DNA of 64,000 nt from Pseudomonas sp. G.S.17 (GTDB taxonomy: Bacteria; Pseudomonadota; Gammaproteobacteria; Pseudomonadales; Pseudomonadaceae): NCBI RefSeq assembly GCF_038096165.1, contig NZ_CP151076.1, positions 5,825,501-5,889,500 of the forward strand, given 5' to 3'. Position 1 is the stretch's first letter; each line of letters opens with the position of its first letter. The translations under genes and the position numbers were made by a program. The notes beneath the pieces are model-generated. The model ran no database searches. It was not told the origin of the DNA and saw only the letters and a list, made by a program, of their open reading frames with translations. Shown here one piece after another: positions 17,936-28,882 of the stretch.

Positions 17936-18214
17936 CTATGCCAGCAACGCCTTATCCAGCTGCTTCTCGACTTCAGCCTGAATCTGTCCGCTCATGGCCG
18001 ACAGGAAAAAGTTCAGCTCAAGGTTGACCCGCACCAGCGCGTCCTCGACATCAACGGTGCCTTTGGCGCCCTTGCCGTTGAGTTCAACGCTGTCGCCGTT
18101 CCACTCATGGGCGATGCCATATTTTTCCGCCAGCTTTTCCACCAGCACCTCAGCCTTCTCGCGGGCCTTTTCTTTGCCCAATGCGTGCGGGCGTTCAACA
18201 GTGATTCGGGCCAT
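17936..18214 (-). CDS. Polyhydroxyalkanoic acid system family protein
   Basis: A 92-residue protein of the small family found beside pha genes (often called polyhydroxyalkanoate granule-associated region protein). It starts MARITVERPHALGKEKAREK, a conserved opening, and continues with a short beta-rich core (VELNGKGAKGTVDVEDALVRV) and a helical end. No catalytic motif is seen, and the biochemical role is unproven. It lies upstream of phaI on the same strand, separated by a REP pair, and is divergent from ubiE. Confidence 0.85.
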   Translation of the reverse strand: MARITVERPHALGKEKAREKAEVLVEKLAEKYGIAHEWNGDSVELNGKGAKGTVDVEDALVRVNLELNFFLSAMSGQIQAEVEKQLDKALLA

Positions 18215-18357
18215 TAAAGGACTCCTTCAGCGCAAGGTAAATCGTGGCGCAACTATAACAGCCGCTCCGAACGAAGAAACTGTTGTCGATGAGCCTTGTC
18301 AAGACAAAGCCAGCCCCGGCGATTAGAATGGCCGCACTTTATTCCGGTGACCGCGAT

Positions 18358-19128
18358 ATGAACGATCCGCGCAAAGGCAGCGATGCCGAACCCACGACTC
18401 ACTTCGGTTACAAAAATGTGCCGGAAAGCCAGAAGGCCGAGAAAGTTGCGGAGGTTTTCCACTCCGTTGCGGCCAAATACGACTTGATGAACGACCTGCT
18501 GTCCGGGGGCATGCACCGCCTCTGGAAACGCTTCGCCATCGAGCTTTCCGGCGTACGCACGGGCAACCGTGTGCTGGACATCGCCGGCGGTACGGGCGAC
18601 CTGACCAAGAAATTCTCGCACCTTGTCGGCCCGACCGGCGAAGTGGTGCTGGCCGATATCAACGCCTCCATGCTCAAGGTCGGTCGCGACCGCCTGCTGG
18701 ATCTGGGTGTCGCCGGCAACGTCAAGTTCGTCCAGGCCGACGCTGAAAAGCTGCCGTTCCCGGACAACCATTTCGACTGCGTGACCATCGCTTTCGGCCT
18801 GCGCAACGTGACGCACAAGGAAGACGCGCTGCGCTCCATGCTGCGCGTGCTCAAGCCGGGCGGTCGCCTGTTGGTGCTGGAGTTCTCCAAGCCGACCAAC
18901 AAGCTGATGTCCAAGGCTTACGACGCTTACTCGTTCGCCTTCATGCCGTTGATGGGCAAGCTGGTCACCAACGATTCGGAAAGCTACCGCTATCTGGCGG
19001 AGTCGATCCGCATGCACCCGAATCAGGAAACCCTGAAGTCGATGATGGTCGAAGCCGGTTTTGACCGCGTGACCTATCACAACATGACCGCCGGCGTTGT
19101 CGCGCTGCATCGCGGCATCAAGCCCTGA
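18358..19128 (+). CDS. ubiE: Ubiquinone/menaquinone C-methyltransferase
   Basis: SAM-dependent C-methylation of the demethoxy-ubiquinol ring (and of demethylmenaquinol where present), cytoplasmic with membrane substrate. Its 256 residues show the UbiE signatures: [18 protein letters not shown], the SAM loop [12 protein letters not shown], and [19 protein letters not shown] chose the ATG at 18358 ([18 protein letters not shown]) because homologues start there; an upstream in-frame codon at 18283 would add 25 unrelated residues. The stop TGA overlaps the next ATG by one base, coupling it to ubiJ. Confidence 0.97.
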   Translation: MNDPRKGSDAEPTTHFGYKNVPESQKAEKVAEVFHSVAAKYDLMNDLLSGGMHRLWKRFAIELSGVRTGNRVLDIAGGTGDLTKKFSHLVGPTGEVVLADINASMLKVGRDRLLDLGVAGNVKFVQADAEKLPFPDNHFDCVTIAFGLRNVTHKEDALRSMLRVLKPGGRLLVLEFSKPTNKLMSKAYDAYSFAFMPLMGKLVTNDSESYRYLAESIRMHPNQETLKSMMVEAGFDRVTYHNMTAGVVALHRGIKP

Positions 19129-19751
19129 TGTTGCTGCGCGGCTTGCTCGCCAGTGTCGAGCACGGTCTGAACCGTGTGCTGCGTCTGGACAGCACGGCAT
19201 TGCCGCGTCTGGAGCGGCTGAGCGGCAAGGTGATCGCGGTTGACTGTCGTAACCCGGCATTGCAGCTGTTCATCCTGCCCAGCGACGAAGGCCTGCTGCT
19301 CGCCGCGCACTGGGAAGTCGAGGCCGATTGCACCCTGCGTGCGCCGGCCGCAAGCCTGATGCGCCTGGCCTTGAGCCAGGACAAGAGCGCCGTGTTGCAC
19401 GGCCCGGATGTCGAGCTGGATGGCGACAGTTCAGTGCTACTTGAACTGTTCGGCATCCTGCAGGACCTGGAGCTGGACTGGGAATTCGAGCTGTCACGCT
19501 GGCTTGGCCCGGTCGCCAGCACGCTGTTGGGCAATCACCTGCGCAGCCGCGCGCGCTGGAGCAGCGAAAGCTTCGCCAGCATGAGTCAGAATCTTGCGGA
19601 TTACCTGAGCGAAGAATCGCGCACACTGGTAGGTACGCACGAAGCCGAAGCACGTTTTGCCGAACTCGATCAGATCAAACTCGATCTGGAACGCCTGGAG
19701 GCGCGCTTTGAGCGCCTCGCCCAATCCCTTAATTCCAGCGATAACGCATGA
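19128..19751 (+). CDS. ubiJ: Ubiquinone biosynthesis accessory factor UbiJ
   Basis: A 207-residue accessory protein that helps assemble the soluble ubiquinone-synthesis complex and holds lipid intermediates. The N-terminal SCP2-like domain (about residues 15-110, [17 protein letters not shown] and following) is succeeded by a helical C-terminus with a coiled coil ([16 protein letters not shown]). Neighbours are ubiE upstream (TGATG overlap) and ubiB downstream (ATGA overlap), the invariant order in gammaproteobacteria. Confidence 0.92.
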   Translation: MLLRGLLASVEHGLNRVLRLDSTALPRLERLSGKVIAVDCRNPALQLFILPSDEGLLLAAHWEVEADCTLRAPAASLMRLALSQDKSAVLHGPDVELDGDSSVLLELFGILQDLELDWEFELSRWLGPVASTLLGNHLRSRARWSSESFASMSQNLADYLSEESRTLVGTHEAEARFAELDQIKLDLERLEARFERLAQSLNSSDNA

Positions 19752-21367
19752 AGTTGCTTGCCGTCCGCCGTCTGTTCCGCATCCAGCGTGTCGTGATCCG
19801 CTACCGTCTCGATGACTTGCTGTTCGCCCTGCCCCTGCCCTGGTGGATGCTCGCCCTGCGGTTTGTCATGCCGTGGCGCTGGTTTCCGCGCAAGGTGTCG
19901 GAGCTGCCGCGCGGCGCTCGACTGCGCATGGCGTTGCAGGATCTGGGACCGATCTTCATCAAGTTCGGCCAGTTGCTGTCTACGCGCCGCGACCTGTTGC
20001 CGGAAGACATCGCCGATGAGCTGATGCTGTTGCAGGACCGCGTGCCGCCGTTCGATCCGCAACTGGCGATCAAGCTGATTGAAGAGCAGCTGGGCGCGAA
20101 GATCAGCGAAGTGTTCAGCCGCTTTGATGTAACGCCGCTGGCCTCGGCGTCGGTGGCGCAAGTCCACTCCGCCAAGCTCAAGACCGGCGAAGAAGTCGTG
20201 GTCAAAGTGGTGCGTCCGGGCCTCAAGCCGATCATCGGCCAGGATCTGGCGTGGCTGTTCATTCTGGCCCGCACCGCCGAGCGCATGTCCGCCGATGCGC
20301 GCCTGCTGCATCCGGTGGACGTGGTCGTTGACTACGAAAAAACCATCTACGACGAACTGGACCTGCTGCGCGAAGCGGCCAACTCCAGCCAGCTGCGCCG
20401 CAACTTTGAAGGCTCGCAGCTGTTGTACGTGCCGCAAGTCTATTGGGACTGGTGCCGGCCGAAAGTGCTGGTCATGGAGCGCATCTACGGCATTCAGGTC
20501 ACCGATCTGGCGACCTTGGCCGATCAGCGCACCGACATGAAAATGCTCGCCGAACGGGGCGTGGAGATTTTCTTCACCCAGGTGTTTCGCGACAGTTTTT
20601 TCCACGCAGACATGCACCCCGGCAATATTTTCGTCAGCACCGTCAACCCGTGGAGCCCGCAATACATTGCCATCGACTGCGGGATTGTCGGCAGCCTGAC
20701 GCCGGAAGATCAGGACTATCTGGCGCGTAACCTGTTTGCCTTCTTCAAGCGCGACTACCGCCGCGTGGCGCAGCTGCATATTGATTCGGGCTGGGTGCCG
20801 GCTGAAACCAAGCTCAACGAGTTCGAAGCGGCGATCCGCACCGTGTGCGAGCCGATCTTCGAAAAACCGCTCAAGGATATTTCCTTTGGCCAGGTGCTGA
20901 TGCGACTGTTCCAGACCGCGCGACGCTTCAACATGGAAGTCCAGCCGCAACTGGTGCTGCTGCAGAAAACCCTGTTGAACATCGAAGGCCTGGGTCGCCA
21001 GCTATATCCGGATCTGGACCTGTGGAGCACCGCCCAGCCGTTCCTCGAACGCTGGATGCGCGAGCGCGTCAGCCCGAAAACCCTGTTCAGTAACCTGCAA
21101 TCCCAGGTCGAGCAAATTCCGCATCTGGCCAACATGACCCGCGACCTGCTGGAGCGTATGTCCCAGCCCCACGCCAACGATCCACCGCCACCATGGCGCG
21201 AGCGCGGTGATGGCTGGGCCTTGCGCCTGCTGGGCGCCGGGTTGCTGGCTGGCGGCGCGGTCATGGCCTCGACGCTGGCCGCAGACGGTGGCGCACTGGT
21301 CGCGCCGACTGCCTGGCCGGCGTGGATCATGCTCGTTGCCGGTTTGTATCTGGTCGTGCGCCGATAG
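19748..21367 (+). CDS. ubiB: Ubiquinone biosynthesis regulatory kinase-like protein UbiB
   Basis: An atypical kinase/ATPase needed for ubiquinone synthesis, inner-membrane associated, 539 residues. The KxGQ motif KFGQ starts at Lys72 and is followed by [10 protein letters not shown]. The Ala-rich loop ASASVAQVH replaces the usual Gly-rich loop. The catalytic segment HADMHPGN and the metal-binding DCG follow. Two C-terminal membrane helices complete it ([17 protein letters not shown] and [12 protein letters not shown]). The start overlaps the ubiJ stop by four bases. Confidence 0.97.
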   Translation: MKLLAVRRLFRIQRVVIRYRLDDLLFALPLPWWMLALRFVMPWRWFPRKVSELPRGARLRMALQDLGPIFIKFGQLLSTRRDLLPEDIADELMLLQDRVPPFDPQLAIKLIEEQLGAKISEVFSRFDVTPLASASVAQVHSAKLKTGEEVVVKVVRPGLKPIIGQDLAWLFILARTAERMSADARLLHPVDVVVDYEKTIYDELDLLREAANSSQLRRNFEGSQLLYVPQVYWDWCRPKVLVMERIYGIQVTDLATLADQRTDMKMLAERGVEIFFTQVFRDSFFHADMHPGNIFVSTVNPWSPQYIAIDCGIVGSLTPEDQDYLARNLFAFFKRDYRRVAQLHIDSGWVPAETKLNEFEAAIRTVCEPIFEKPLKDISFGQVLMRLFQTARRFNMEVQPQLVLLQKTLLNIEGLGRQLYPDLDLWSTAQPFLERWMRERVSPKTLFSNLQSQVEQIPHLANMTRDLLERMSQPHANDPPPPWRERGDGWALRLLGAGLLAGGAVMASTLAADGGALVAPTAWPAWIMLVAGLYLVVRR

Positions 21368-21435
21368 CCAGCGGCGCTGGCCGCTGGCACACTGTTCAAC
21401 CCGCCGAGGCCCCAATCCCGGCTGCCGGAGTAGAT

Positions 21436-21828
21436 ATGAAAGACTGGCTGGACGAAATCAAATGGGACAGCGACGGCCTGGTGCCGGCGATTGCCCAGGA
21501 TCACAAGACCGGACGCGTGTTGATGATGGCGTGGATGAACCGTGAGGCGCTGAGCCTGACCGCCGCCGAAAATCGCGCCATCTATTGGTCGCGTTCACGT
21601 GGCAAACTCTGGCGCAAAGGCGAAGAATCAGGCCATGTGCAGAAACTGCATGAGCTGCGCCTGGACTGCGACGCCGACGTGATCATCATGATGGTCGAAC
21701 AAATCGGCGGCATCGCTTGCCATACCGGTCGCGAAAGCTGTTTCTACCGCGTCTACGACGATGCCGGCTGGAAAACCGTGGACCCGGTGCTGAAAGATCC
21801 GGACTCCATTTACCACGCAGGACACTGA
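21436..21828 (+). CDS. hisI: Phosphoribosyl-AMP cyclohydrolase
   Basis: Third step of histidine synthesis, opening the ring of PR-AMP; a zinc enzyme. The 130-residue monofunctional form has MAWMNREAL, the [17 protein letters not shown] active-site stretch and the Zn ligands in RLDCDADVI and [12 protein letters not shown] chose the ATG at 21436 (CCGGAG upstream). In many bacteria HisI is fused to HisE; here the two genes are separate and three bases apart, as is usual in Pseudomonas. Confidence 0.96.
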   Translation: MKDWLDEIKWDSDGLVPAIAQDHKTGRVLMMAWMNREALSLTAAENRAIYWSRSRGKLWRKGEESGHVQKLHELRLDCDADVIIMMVEQIGGIACHTGRESCFYRVYDDAGWKTVDPVLKDPDSIYHAGH

Positions 21829-21831
21829 AAC

Positions 21832-22164
21832 ATGACCGATACCTTGTCCCGCCTGGCCGAAGTGCTGGAATCGCGCAAAGGCGCTGCTGCCGACAGCTCT
21901 TACGTCGCCAGCCTGTATCACAAGGGTCTGAACAAGATTCTGGAAAAGGTCGGCGAAGAGTCGGTCGAGACGATCATTGCCGCCAAGGACGCCGCCGTCA
22001 GCGGCGATTGCAGCGATGTCATCTATGAGACCGCTGACCTGTGGTTTCACAGCATGGTGATGCTTGCCGCGCTGGGTCAGCATCCACAAGCGGTGCTCGA
22101 TGAACTGGACCGCCGTTTCGGCCTGTCGGGCCATGCGGAAAAAGCCGCGCGCCCGGCCGACTGA
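21832..22164 (+). CDS. hisE: Phosphoribosyl-ATP pyrophosphatase
   Basis: Second step of histidine synthesis, releasing pyrophosphate from PR-ATP. The 110-residue protein has the all-helical MazG-like fold with the metal-binding [16 protein letters not shown] segment and the later [12 protein letters not shown]. It follows hisI by three bases and precedes tatA by 41 bases in the same operon. Confidence 0.96.
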   Translation: MTDTLSRLAEVLESRKGAAADSSYVASLYHKGLNKILEKVGEESVETIIAAKDAAVSGDCSDVIYETADLWFHSMVMLAALGQHPQAVLDELDRRFGLSGHAEKAARPAD

Positions 22165-22205
22165 TTGTCAATTTTCGAATTTGAAACTTCTACGAGGAAT
22201 GCTTC

Positions 22206-22481
22206 ATGGGTATTTTTGACTGGAAACACTGGATCGTCATCCTGGTTGTCGTGGTACTGATTTTCGGCACCAAGAAACTCAAGGGCCTGGGCACTGATGT
22301 CGGCGAGTCGATCAAGGGCTTTCGCAAAGCCATGAGCGATGAAGAAAAAGCCGATCAGACCCCGCCGCCGGTGCCGCCGCAGCAGCCACCGCAGGCCGCG
22401 CCACAGGGTTCGCCCCTGAACCAGCCGCACACGATCGACGCGCAAGCGCACAAAGTCGAAGAGCCAATCCGCAAAGACTAG
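22206..22481 (+). CDS. tatA: Twin-arginine translocase subunit TatA
   Basis: Forms the protein-conducting pore for folded Tat substrates in the inner membrane. It has 91 residues: a short N-terminal membrane helix ([17 protein letters not shown]), the [14 protein letters not shown] hinge and amphipathic helix, then a Pro/Gln-rich tail. It is preceded by ACGAGGAA, and tatB starts 10 bases after it. Confidence 0.95.
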   Translation: MGIFDWKHWIVILVVVVLIFGTKKLKGLGTDVGESIKGFRKAMSDEEKADQTPPPVPPQQPPQAAPQGSPLNQPHTIDAQAHKVEEPIRKD

Positions 22482-22491
22482 GTCGTATCGA

Positions 22492-23010
22492 ATGTTTGGT
22501 ATCAGCTTCTCTGAACTGCTGCTCGTCGGTCTCGTCGCCTTGCTGGTGCTGGGGCCGGAGCGTCTGCCGGGTGCCGCGCGCACCGCCGGACTCTGGGTAG
22601 GCCGGTTGAAACGCAGCTTCAATGCGATCAAACAGGAAGTTGAACGCGAAATCGGCGCCGACGAAATCCGTCGGCAGCTGCATAACGAACACATTCTGTC
22701 GCTGGAGCAGGAAGCGCGCAAAATCATGTCGCCGCAACCGCCTGCCGCTGCACCTGCGTCCGCTGCTGAAGTAACGAGTGCGCCGGTCGAGCCGGTTGTC
22801 TCCACGGTGCCGGTGACCCCGCCCGCGCCAACGCCTGCCGAGCTGGGTCCTGCCGCACCTGCCGGAACTACGCCTGCCGAAACCGTGCCGGTCGAGCCTG
22901 CAAAACCTGCCGAAGCGACGCCTGTTGAAGCATTACCGCACGCCGAACCGACGCCGATTCCCAGCGCGCCTTCCGCCAACGATTCGTCACTGCCCCCGCG
23001 AGCCCCATGA
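22492..23010 (+). CDS. tatB: Twin-arginine translocase subunit TatB
   Basis: With TatC it forms the receptor for twin-arginine signal peptides. It has 172 residues: an N-terminal helix with the TatB hallmark [12 protein letters not shown] and LVLGPERLP, an amphipathic helix to about residue 75, then a long Pro/Ala/Thr/Glu-rich tail of nearly 100 residues that is probably disordered. The stop overlaps the tatC ATG by four bases. Confidence 0.94.
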   Translation: MFGISFSELLLVGLVALLVLGPERLPGAARTAGLWVGRLKRSFNAIKQEVEREIGADEIRRQLHNEHILSLEQEARKIMSPQPPAAAPASAAEVTSAPVEPVVSTVPVTPPAPTPAELGPAAPAGTTPAETVPVEPAKPAEATPVEALPHAEPTPIPSAPSANDSSLPPRAP

Positions 23011-23801
23011 GCGATATTCCGGAAAACGACCAGCAAATGCCGCTGGTCTCGCACCTCACAGAACTCCGTTCACGCCTGCTGCGCTGCGTCCTGGCGATCT
23101 TCGTAATCTTCGGCTGCCTGTTTTACTTCACCCAGAAGATCTACACCTTCGTCTCGGCTCCGCTTAGGGTGTTCCTGCCCGAAGGCGCAACGATGATCGC
23201 CACCGACGTGGCCTCGCCGTTCATCACGCCGTTCAAGCTGACCATGATGGTCGCATTGTTCCTGGCCATGCCGGTGATCCTGCACCAAATCTGGGGGTTC
23301 ATCGCGCCAGGCCTGTACAAGCATGAAAAACGGGTAGCCATGCCACTGCTGGTGTCGAGCATCATCCTGTTTTATTCGGGCATGGCCTTCGCCTATTACC
23401 TGGTTTTCCCGCTGATTTTCCACTTCTTCGCCAGCGTGACGCCCGAAGGCGTGTCGATGATGACGGACATCGCCAGTTATCTGGACTTCGTCATGACGCT
23501 GTTCTTCGCCTTTGGCGTGGCGTTCGAGATTCCAGTGGCCGTGGTGCTGCTGGTGTGGATCGGCATCGTTGACGTGAAGTACCTGCGCAAGATCCGCCCT
23601 TACGTGGTCATCGGTTGCTTCGTGGTCGGCATGATCCTGACGCCGCCGGACATTTTCTCCCAGACCCTGCTCGCGGTGCCGATGTGGCTGCTGTTCGAAA
23701 TTGGCGTGCTGTGCAGCTCGATGATCACCAAACGTGGCGATCATCCTGAAGACCAGCCCGACGAAGACAAGCAAGACCAGCCGCCTGCGACGCAGCCGTG
23801 A
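23007..23801 (+). CDS. tatC: Twin-arginine translocase subunit TatC
   Basis: Six-helix inner-membrane protein that recognises the twin-arginine signal. Its 264 residues show the conserved N-terminal HLTELRSRL, the FxxxF-type periplasmic loops, [15 protein letters not shown], the [11 protein letters not shown] helix, and [22 protein letters not shown]. The C-terminus is charged (Asp/Glu/Lys/Gln). Overlapping junctions on both sides show translation coupled from tatB through to rsmE. Confidence 0.97.
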   Translation: MSDIPENDQQMPLVSHLTELRSRLLRCVLAIFVIFGCLFYFTQKIYTFVSAPLRVFLPEGATMIATDVASPFITPFKLTMMVALFLAMPVILHQIWGFIAPGLYKHEKRVAMPLLVSSIILFYSGMAFAYYLVFPLIFHFFASVTPEGVSMMTDIASYLDFVMTLFFAFGVAFEIPVAVVLLVWIGIVDVKYLRKIRPYVVIGCFVVGMILTPPDIFSQTLLAVPMWLLFEIGVLCSSMITKRGDHPEDQPDEDKQDQPPATQP

Positions 23802-24505
23802 ATCTGCTGCTCCTCGAAGACGCCGATTTCATTGCGGCTGACCGGGCCATCCTGCGCGATCGACGCCTCAAGCACATGCAAGAGGTACATCGCGCTGTAG
23901 TGGGTGACAGGCTGCGCGTCGGCCGGATTGGCGGATTGATGGGCAATGCCGAGTTGCTGCGCCTGGAAGATCAAGAAGCAGAACTGCGCGTCAGCCTCGA
24001 CAGCGCCCCGCCCGCCAAACTGCCCTTGACCCTGCTGCTGGCCCTGCCTCGGCCGAAAATGCTGCGTCGCGTGTTTCAGACCGTCGCGACCATGGGCGTG
24101 CCGAAAGTCATCCTGCTCAACAGCTACCGGGTCGAGAAGAGCTTCTGGCAGACCCCGTTTCTGGAGCCTGCAGCCATTCGCGAGCAGTTGATCCTCGGCC
24201 TGGAACAGGCCCGGGACAGCGTGCTGCCGGAAATCATCATCGAGAAACGCTTCAAGCCATTTGTCGAAGACCGCCTGCCGCAACTCGTCGAGGGCACGCT
24301 CGGTCTGGTAGGACATCCCGGTCAATTCCCGGCATGCCCCAGAGCGGTGCAACAACCTGTAACACTCGCCATAGGCCCGGAAGGCGGCTGGATCCCCTAT
24401 GAAATCGACCTGCTGAACAAGTCCGGCCTACAGCCTGTGCAGCTCGGCGAACGAATCCTGCGTGTCGAAACCGCAGTCACCGCCCTCCTCGCCCGCCTTT
24501 TCTAA
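23798..24505 (+). CDS. rsmE: 16S rRNA (uracil-1498-N3)-methyltransferase
   Basis: Methylates U1498 of 16S rRNA; a SPOUT-class enzyme of 235 residues. An N-terminal PUA-like part ([21 protein letters not shown]) is followed by the knotted SAM domain with [20 protein letters not shown], the motif IGPEGGW and the C-terminal [11 protein letters not shown]. The start is GTG at 23798, overlapping the tatC stop. It ends the ubiE-to-rsmE cluster. Confidence 0.94.
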   Translation: MNLLLLEDADFIAADRAILRDRRLKHMQEVHRAVVGDRLRVGRIGGLMGNAELLRLEDQEAELRVSLDSAPPAKLPLTLLLALPRPKMLRRVFQTVATMGVPKVILLNSYRVEKSFWQTPFLEPAAIREQLILGLEQARDSVLPEIIIEKRFKPFVEDRLPQLVEGTLGLVGHPGQFPACPRAVQQPVTLAIGPEGGWIPYEIDLLNKSGLQPVQLGERILRVETAVTALLARLF

Positions 24506-24556
24506 GTCCCCCCCATTTGAGGGACCAGCGCCTTCAGTTTCCCTTCTGACAGCCGA

Positions 24557-24574
24557 TGTAGGACTACGCCTACA
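24557..24574. promoter_or_regulatory. 18-bp palindrome before the first chemoreceptor gene
   Basis: TGTAGG, six bases, CCTACA: perfect 6-bp arms 26 bases upstream of the ATG at 24600. The geometry matches the GacA-type box (TGTAAG, six bases, CTTACA) with one symmetrical change per arm. It could be an operator for a LuxR/NarL-type regulator or an RNA hairpin in the leader. No direct evidence of function. Confidence 0.35.
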
Positions 24575-24599
24575 ATTATTCGCTTCAAGGAGTTGCACC

Positions 24600-26516
24600 A
24601 TGCCGCGCTGGTTCACCCAAGCCCTAGGAAACATGAGCGTCAGTCTCAAGCTGGCAGTGGGCTTCGGCCTGGTGTTGTTATTGACCGTATTGATCACGCT
24701 CACCGGCTGGCTGAGCGTGACCTCTTTGATCGATCGCGGCGACAAGCTGGCGGCCATCGGGCAGGTCAGCCAGGCAACGCTGGACTTGCGCGTCAAACGT
24801 ATGGCCTACGAGATGCAATACAGCGCGGAGACTGCCGCTGGGGTCACGGCCGCACTGGATAAGCTCGACAGCGAAGTGAAACTCGCCCGTGCTCGAGTCG
24901 TGAGTCCGGAAAGCCAGAAGTGGCTGGATCAGCAGACTCAGTCAGCGGTCGAGTACCGACGCTCGTTTGCGCAGATGACCCAGGCGATGGCGTCCCGCGA
25001 AGCAAGCCGCTCCTTGATGGGTGATGCAGCCGACAAGGCTGTAGCCGAGATCGACAAAATCGAAGCGTCGCTGCTGCAGGGCGACGACATGCTGCAATTC
25101 AACGGTGCGGTTGAGGTCAGCAAACTGATCCAGCAAGCGCGCTATCAGGTGCGCGGTTACACCTACAGCGGCAAGGCCGAGTTCGAAAAGAACGCCAACG
25201 CGGGAATTGACCAGGCGTTGATCGGCATCAATACCCTGGCGGGCAACATCCCGCCGGTCTATCTGGGGCAGTTGCAAACCGCCATTGTCGGTCTCAAGGC
25301 TTATCAAGCAGCAGTCGGCCAATATCGCGACGCCCAACAAGCCAGCAAGGAAGCCTTGGCAAAGATGACTGCGCAAGGCCAAGATCTGCTGGATTTCAGC
25401 GATAAGCTGAACGCCGATCAATACAGCAAACGTGGCACCGAAAGCCAGCAAGCCAAGTCGATGCTGACGCTGGCGACAGTGCTAGCCCTGTTGTTCGGGG
25501 TTATCGCGGCGTGGGTCATCACCCGTCAAATTGTCGTGCCGTTGCTGCATACCTTGCAGATTGTCGAGCGCGTGGCGTCGGGTGATCTGAGCAACAATTT
25601 GACTATTGACCGCAAGGACGAGCTGGGCAAGCTGCAGGGCAGCATTCAGCGCATGACCGTCAGCCTGCGCGAGCTGATTGGCGGCATCCGCGATGGTGTC
25701 ACGCAAATCGCCAGTGCCGCCGAGCAACTGTCCGCCGTGACCGAGCAAACCAGCGCCGGGGTCAACAGCCAGAAGGTTGAGACCGATCAGGTCGCCACCG
25801 CCATGCACGAAATGACCGCCACGGTGCAGGAAGTCGCCCGTAACGCCGAGGAAGCTTCCGAGGCCGCAGTGGCTGCCGATCAGCAAGCGCGCGAAGGTGA
25901 TCGCGTGGTCAACGAAGCAATTGCCCAGATCGAGCGTCTAGCTGCGGAAGTGGGTAACTCCACCGAAGCCATGAGCGAACTCAAGCGCGAGAGCGACAAG
26001 ATCGGCAGCGTCCTTGATGTGATCAAGTCGGTGGCGCAGCAAACCAACCTGCTGGCCTTGAACGCCGCCATTGAGGCCGCGCGTGCCGGTGAAGCGGGTC
26101 GCGGATTTGCAGTGGTGGCCGATGAAGTGCGCAGCCTGGCCCAGCGCACGCAAAAATCCACCGAGGAAATCGAGCAACTGATTTCCGGCTTGCAGAGCGG
26201 TACGCAGCAAGTGGCGACCATCATGGACAACAGCCGTGAACTGACCGTCAGCAGCGTCGATCTGACCCGCCGCGCCGGCAACTCGCTGGAAAACATCACC
26301 CGCACCGTTTCGGCGATCCAGGCGATGAACCAGCAAATCGCCGCCGCCGCCGAAGAACAAAGCGCGACTGCCGAGGAAATCAATCGCAGCATCCTCAACG
26401 TGCGCGACGTTTCCGAACAAACCGCCGCCTCCAGCGAAGAAACCGCCGCCTCCAGCGTTGAGCTGGCGCGTCTGGGAAGTCATCTGCAGGTGCTGGTAAG
26501 CAAATTTCGGGTGTAG
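24600..26516 (+). CDS. Methyl-accepting chemotaxis protein with HBM-type sensor
   Basis: Transmembrane chemoreceptor of 638 residues. The first membrane helix is at about 20-42 ([20 protein letters not shown]). A roughly 250-residue periplasmic all-helical region fits the helical bimodular (HBM) sensor fold. The second helix is at about 293-312 ([20 protein letters not shown]). A HAMP domain follows, then the cytoplasmic signalling domain with the conserved hairpin [20 protein letters not shown]. The ATG at 24600 follows AAGGAG; upstream in-frame codons reach back into rsmE and are not used. HBM receptors such as McpS and McpK sense TCA-cycle acids; the ligand here is inferred only. A paralogue lies directly downstream. 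Confidence 0.92.
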   Translation: MPRWFTQALGNMSVSLKLAVGFGLVLLLTVLITLTGWLSVTSLIDRGDKLAAIGQVSQATLDLRVKRMAYEMQYSAETAAGVTAALDKLDSEVKLARARVVSPESQKWLDQQTQSAVEYRRSFAQMTQAMASREASRSLMGDAADKAVAEIDKIEASLLQGDDMLQFNGAVEVSKLIQQARYQVRGYTYSGKAEFEKNANAGIDQALIGINTLAGNIPPVYLGQLQTAIVGLKAYQAAVGQYRDAQQASKEALAKMTAQGQDLLDFSDKLNADQYSKRGTESQQAKSMLTLATVLALLFGVIAAWVITRQIVVPLLHTLQIVERVASGDLSNNLTIDRKDELGKLQGSIQRMTVSLRELIGGIRDGVTQIASAAEQLSAVTEQTSAGVNSQKVETDQVATAMHEMTATVQEVARNAEEASEAAVAADQQAREGDRVVNEAIAQIERLAAEVGNSTEAMSELKRESDKIGSVLDVIKSVAQQTNLLALNAAIEAARAGEAGRGFAVVADEVRSLAQRTQKSTEEIEQLISGLQSGTQQVATIMDNSRELTVSSVDLTRRAGNSLENITRTVSAIQAMNQQIAAAAEEQSATAEEINRSILNVRDVSEQTAASSEETAASSVELARLGSHLQVLVSKFRV

Positions 26517-26529
26517 TTGTGTAAACACC

Positions 26530-26619
26530 GTGGGAGCGAGCTTGCTCGCGAAGTCAATAGTCCAGGCGCTGAAAAATCTGCCGACTGGAATTCCTATTCG
26601 CGAGCAAGCTCGCTCCCAC
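26530..26619. repeat. REPIN, type A
   Basis: GTGGGAGCGAGCTTGCTCGC and its exact complement, between the two chemoreceptor genes. Confidence 0.92.
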
Positions 26620-26803
26620 AGAAACAGCTCCTGCCGTGGGTCGGCGATCCAGAAAACGTGACGCCGATCACTCCGCTTTTCCTCTCGGAAATCTCCTACG
26701 ACCTATTCAGGTCGCGCTTCTGATTCGCCTGCCGATGCGCTGACAACGCAGGCCGTGGCTCGCCTCGGACCTGCCTGTCTGGCTCACTTGCAGGAGATTC
26801 TCC

Positions 26804-28747
26804 ATGTTTCGATGGCTCAACCATGCGCTCGGCAATACGAGCGTCAAACTCAAACTGGCGCTGGGCTTCGGGCTCGTGCTGTTGCTGACGCTGGCAATCA
26901 CCCTGACGGGCTGGCACGGCCTGGACAAGATGATCGATTGGTCGGAATCGCTGACCGCCACCGGCCAATTGAGCAACATGACCAAGGATCTGCGCGCCGA
27001 GCGGATCATGTTTCGTACCAATAACAGCGCAGAAAACGCCAGGAACGTGGTCGACCGGCTTAATGCGCTGGAGACTCATCTGGAAACGCTGCGCAAGCAA
27101 ACCGACGATGACGGCAGCATGAAGTGGCTGACCGAACAAAATCAGCTCGTCAGCAAGATGGAAAACACCTTCAGCGAGCTGGGTGCCGAGCACAAGGCTC
27201 GCGAACAGTCGCGCACCCTGCTGGAGCAACAGTCCGAACAGGCGGTGCAGGCGGTCGCGCAGGTTGAAAACGAAGTGCTCAAGGCGGTCAGCCAGGAACA
27301 GGACAACGGCGAACGGCTGGAGGAATTCACCAATATTTCCCAGCTCAAGCAACAGATCCAGACCGCTCGTTATCAAGTCCAGGCTTACACCTTCAGCGGC
27401 CTGGAAGCCTACGAAACGGCGGCGCTCAGCGCCATCGACGAGGCGCTCAAGGAAGTTCAGCAGATCGCCGAGGATCAATCCGATGACAATCTCAAGGGTT
27501 TGCAGCCGGCCAAGGCACCGCTGGAGCACTATCGCAACCAGCTGACGGAGTTCAAGAACGCACAGGTCAAGGTCGAAGCGGCCCAGGAGCGCCTGGAAGA
27601 CCTGGGCGACAGGATGCTCGCCTCGGTTGCGGAACTGATCAGCCTGCAAAGCGCCCAGCGCAGCGCCGAAGCTGCCACTTCGCGCACTACGCTGACCGGC
27701 GTCGCAAGCCTGGCGATGTTGCTGGGTCTGCTCGCCGCCTGGATCATCACCCGCCAAATCATCACGCCACTGCACCAGACCCTGAACGCCGCCGAACGCA
27801 TCGCCCAGGGTGATTTGAGCCGGGACATGAACGTCGAGCGCAGCGACGAGATGGGCCAATTGCAGGCGAGCATCCAGGCCATGACGTTGAGCCTGCGGGA
27901 CTTGATCGGCGGAATCGGCGACGGGGTCACGCAAATCGCCAGCGCCGCCGAGCAATTGTCGGCGGTGACCGAGCAGACCAGCGTGGGCATCAATAACCAG
28001 AAAGACGAAACCGATCAGGTCGCCACCGCAATGAATCAGATGGCCGCATCGGTGCAGGAAGTGGCACGCAACGCCCAGCAAGCGTCCGAGGCCGCAGTAC
28101 ATGCCGACCGGCAGGCGCGCGAGGGCGATCAGGTGGTCGGCGAGGCCATCGGCCAGATCGAGCAACTGGCGCAGGAGGTGGCCAATTCAACCCGGGCGAT
28201 GAACCTGCTCAAGCAGGAAAGCGACAAGATCGGCGGCGTTCTCGACGTGATCAAGTCGGTTTCGCAGCAAACCAATCTGCTGGCTCTGAACGCAGCCATC
28301 GAGGCGGCGCGGGCCGGCGAGGCCGGGCGTGGCTTTGCGGTGGTTGCCGATGAGGTCAGAAGCCTGGCGCAGCGCACGCAGGAGTCCACCGAGGAAATCG
28401 AAGAGCTGATCGCCGCGCTGCAGAACGGCACCCAGCAAGTCGCCACGACGCTGGACAGCAGCCGCAGCCTGACCGACAACAGCGTGCAACTAAGCCGCCG
28501 CGCGGGCAGCGCTCTGGAGCAGATCACCCGAACCGTGTCGAACATTCAGGACATGAACTTGCAGATCGCCGCTGCCAGCGAGGAGCAAAGCACCGTGGCC
28601 GAACAAATCAACCGCAACGTGCTGAGCGTGCGCGACGTGTCCGAACAGACCGCAGCCGCCAGCGACGAAACCGCAGCGTCGAGCGTGGAACTGGCCAGAT
28701 TGGGCACGCATTTGCAGGGGTTGGTGGCAAAGTTTCGGGTTGCGTAA
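26804..28747 (+). CDS. Methyl-accepting chemotaxis protein, tandem HBM-type paralogue
   Basis: Second chemoreceptor, 647 residues, with the same plan as its upstream neighbour: helix 1 ([20 protein letters not shown]), a periplasmic helical sensor of about 260 residues, helix 2 ([19 protein letters not shown]), HAMP, and a signalling domain with [21 protein letters not shown]-terminus, helices and cytoplasmic half are nearly the same as in the first receptor, while the periplasmic sensor has diverged strongly. This indicates gene duplication followed by change of ligand. TGCAGGAGA precedes the ATG. A small perfect palindrome (CGACCTATTCAGGTCG at 26699) lies in the leader. Confidence 0.92.
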   Translation: MFRWLNHALGNTSVKLKLALGFGLVLLLTLAITLTGWHGLDKMIDWSESLTATGQLSNMTKDLRAERIMFRTNNSAENARNVVDRLNALETHLETLRKQTDDDGSMKWLTEQNQLVSKMENTFSELGAEHKAREQSRTLLEQQSEQAVQAVAQVENEVLKAVSQEQDNGERLEEFTNISQLKQQIQTARYQVQAYTFSGLEAYETAALSAIDEALKEVQQIAEDQSDDNLKGLQPAKAPLEHYRNQLTEFKNAQVKVEAAQERLEDLGDRMLASVAELISLQSAQRSAEAATSRTTLTGVASLAMLLGLLAAWIITRQIITPLHQTLNAAERIAQGDLSRDMNVERSDEMGQLQASIQAMTLSLRDLIGGIGDGVTQIASAAEQLSAVTEQTSVGINNQKDETDQVATAMNQMAASVQEVARNAQQASEAAVHADRQAREGDQVVGEAIGQIEQLAQEVANSTRAMNLLKQESDKIGGVLDVIKSVSQQTNLLALNAAIEAARAGEAGRGFAVVADEVRSLAQRTQESTEEIEELIAALQNGTQQVATTLDSSRSLTDNSVQLSRRAGSALEQITRTVSNIQDMNLQIAAASEEQSTVAEQINRNVLSVRDVSEQTAAASDETAASSVELARLGTHLQGLVAKFRVA

Positions 28748-28756
28748 AGACCGGCC

Positions 28757-28817
28757 GTAGGAGCGACTTTAGTCGCGAGAGCATCACAATTGTCCTCCCG
28801 GCTAAAGCCGGTCCTAC
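28757..28817. repeat. Short hybrid REP pair, type B
   Basis: Left unit GTAGGAGCGACTTTAGTCGC, right unit the complement of GTAGGACCGGCTTTAGCCGG: two different stem variants facing each other. Confidence 0.85.
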
Positions 28818-28833
28818 AGGGTTCTTCAAACAA

Positions 28834-28864
28834 AAAAACGGCGCCTTTTCGGGGCGCCGTTTTT
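28834..28864. terminator. Bidirectional terminator between the chemoreceptor and opgH
   Basis: AAAAACGGCGCC, a short T-rich loop, GGCGCCGTTTTT. A strong GC stem with A and T runs on either side, serving convergent genes. Confidence 0.9.
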
Positions 28865-28882
28865 GTTTCTACCGCTCAGCTA

